Source: Wuchereria bancrofti (lineage: Eukaryota > Nematoda > Chromadorea > Rhabditida > Onchocercidae). Taken from it: a stretch of DNA of 64,000 nt. A model generated the notes under the pieces. The model did not search any database and was not told where the DNA came from. It was given only the letters and a program-made list of their open reading frames with translations. The first letter of the stretch is position 1. Each line of letters opens with the position of its first letter. Position numbers and translations under genes: made by a program. Of this stretch, positions 63,857 to 64,000 are shown piece by piece. Location of the stretch: NCBI GenBank assembly GCA_005281725.1, contig SSBO01000009.1, forward strand, positions 10,535,313-10,599,312, given 5' to 3'.

Positions 63857-64000
63857 CTAAAAAATTTTTGAAAATTTAAATTTTGTTGAAACTTAAAATT
63901 ATTTCATCTTTTCAAACAATATAATTTCTATATTGTAAAAATGATGGAAGTAATGACTTTTGGTCTTTAAGCAAAAAAAAAGTTTTCCAGAATTAAAGAT
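63857..64000. other. Intron sequence at the right edge
   Basis: This is AT-rich sequence immediately upstream (minus strand) of the first visible Pez exon, whose TTTTTTTAG acceptor lies at 63857. No exon is seen before the window ends. Confidence 0.6.

Overview
The window looks like nuclear DNA of a nematode, most probably a clade III / filarial-type worm. It is extremely AT-rich. Genes are cut into many short exons with GT..AG introns, a trans-splice-like acceptor sits just ahead of one start codon, and the best-supported genes are typically animal (cytosolic tyrosyl-tRNA synthetase, a Pez-type tyrosine phosphatase), next to an HtrL/YibB-family gene of a kind I recall in nematodes. The species assignment is inference. 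I see no rRNA, tRNA, CRISPR array or recognisable transposase.

Layout. (1) 582-2023, minus: the first two coding exons of an unrecognised single-pass membrane protein that runs off the left edge. (2) About 2.0-31.5 kb: a gene-poor stretch of roughly 29 kb with several unrelated AT-rich tandem arrays (periods about 30, 39, 41, 98, 107-110, 150 and 190-200 bp), GA tracts, a recurring AACAGGTG motif, one weak open frame (15982-16332), the first copy of a 1.76 kb dispersed repeat (26283-28044), and a scaffolding artefact around a 10-N gap (28939-29458). (3) 31560-36590, minus: a complete 12-exon gene for a double-length tyrosyl-tRNA synthetase. (4) 37-46 kb: repeats, namely two copies of a roughly 0.5 kb hairpin-bearing family and the second copy of the 1.76 kb repeat. 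(5) 46123-50238, plus: a 9-exon gene for a type II membrane protein with an HtrL/YibB glycosyltransferase-like domain. (6) 50.8-53.2 kb, plus: orphan exon-like pieces I could not identify. (7) 54756 to the right edge, minus: 15 exons of a Pez (PTPN14/PTPN21-type) phosphatase whose catalytic motifs are lost. Its N-terminal exons, where a FERM domain is expected, lie beyond 64000.

The genes do not form an operon or pathway. The most striking points are biochemical. The synthetase fuses two catalytic cores that appear to have decayed in complementary ways: the tyrosine pocket is kept only in the first half, and the C-terminal anticodon-region signature only in the second. The Pez protein keeps its fold motifs but has lost the P-loop arginine, the WPD acid and the first Q-loop glutamine, so it should be a pseudophosphatase. 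Exon models were built by hand and every junction keeps reading frame; none has been checked against RNA.
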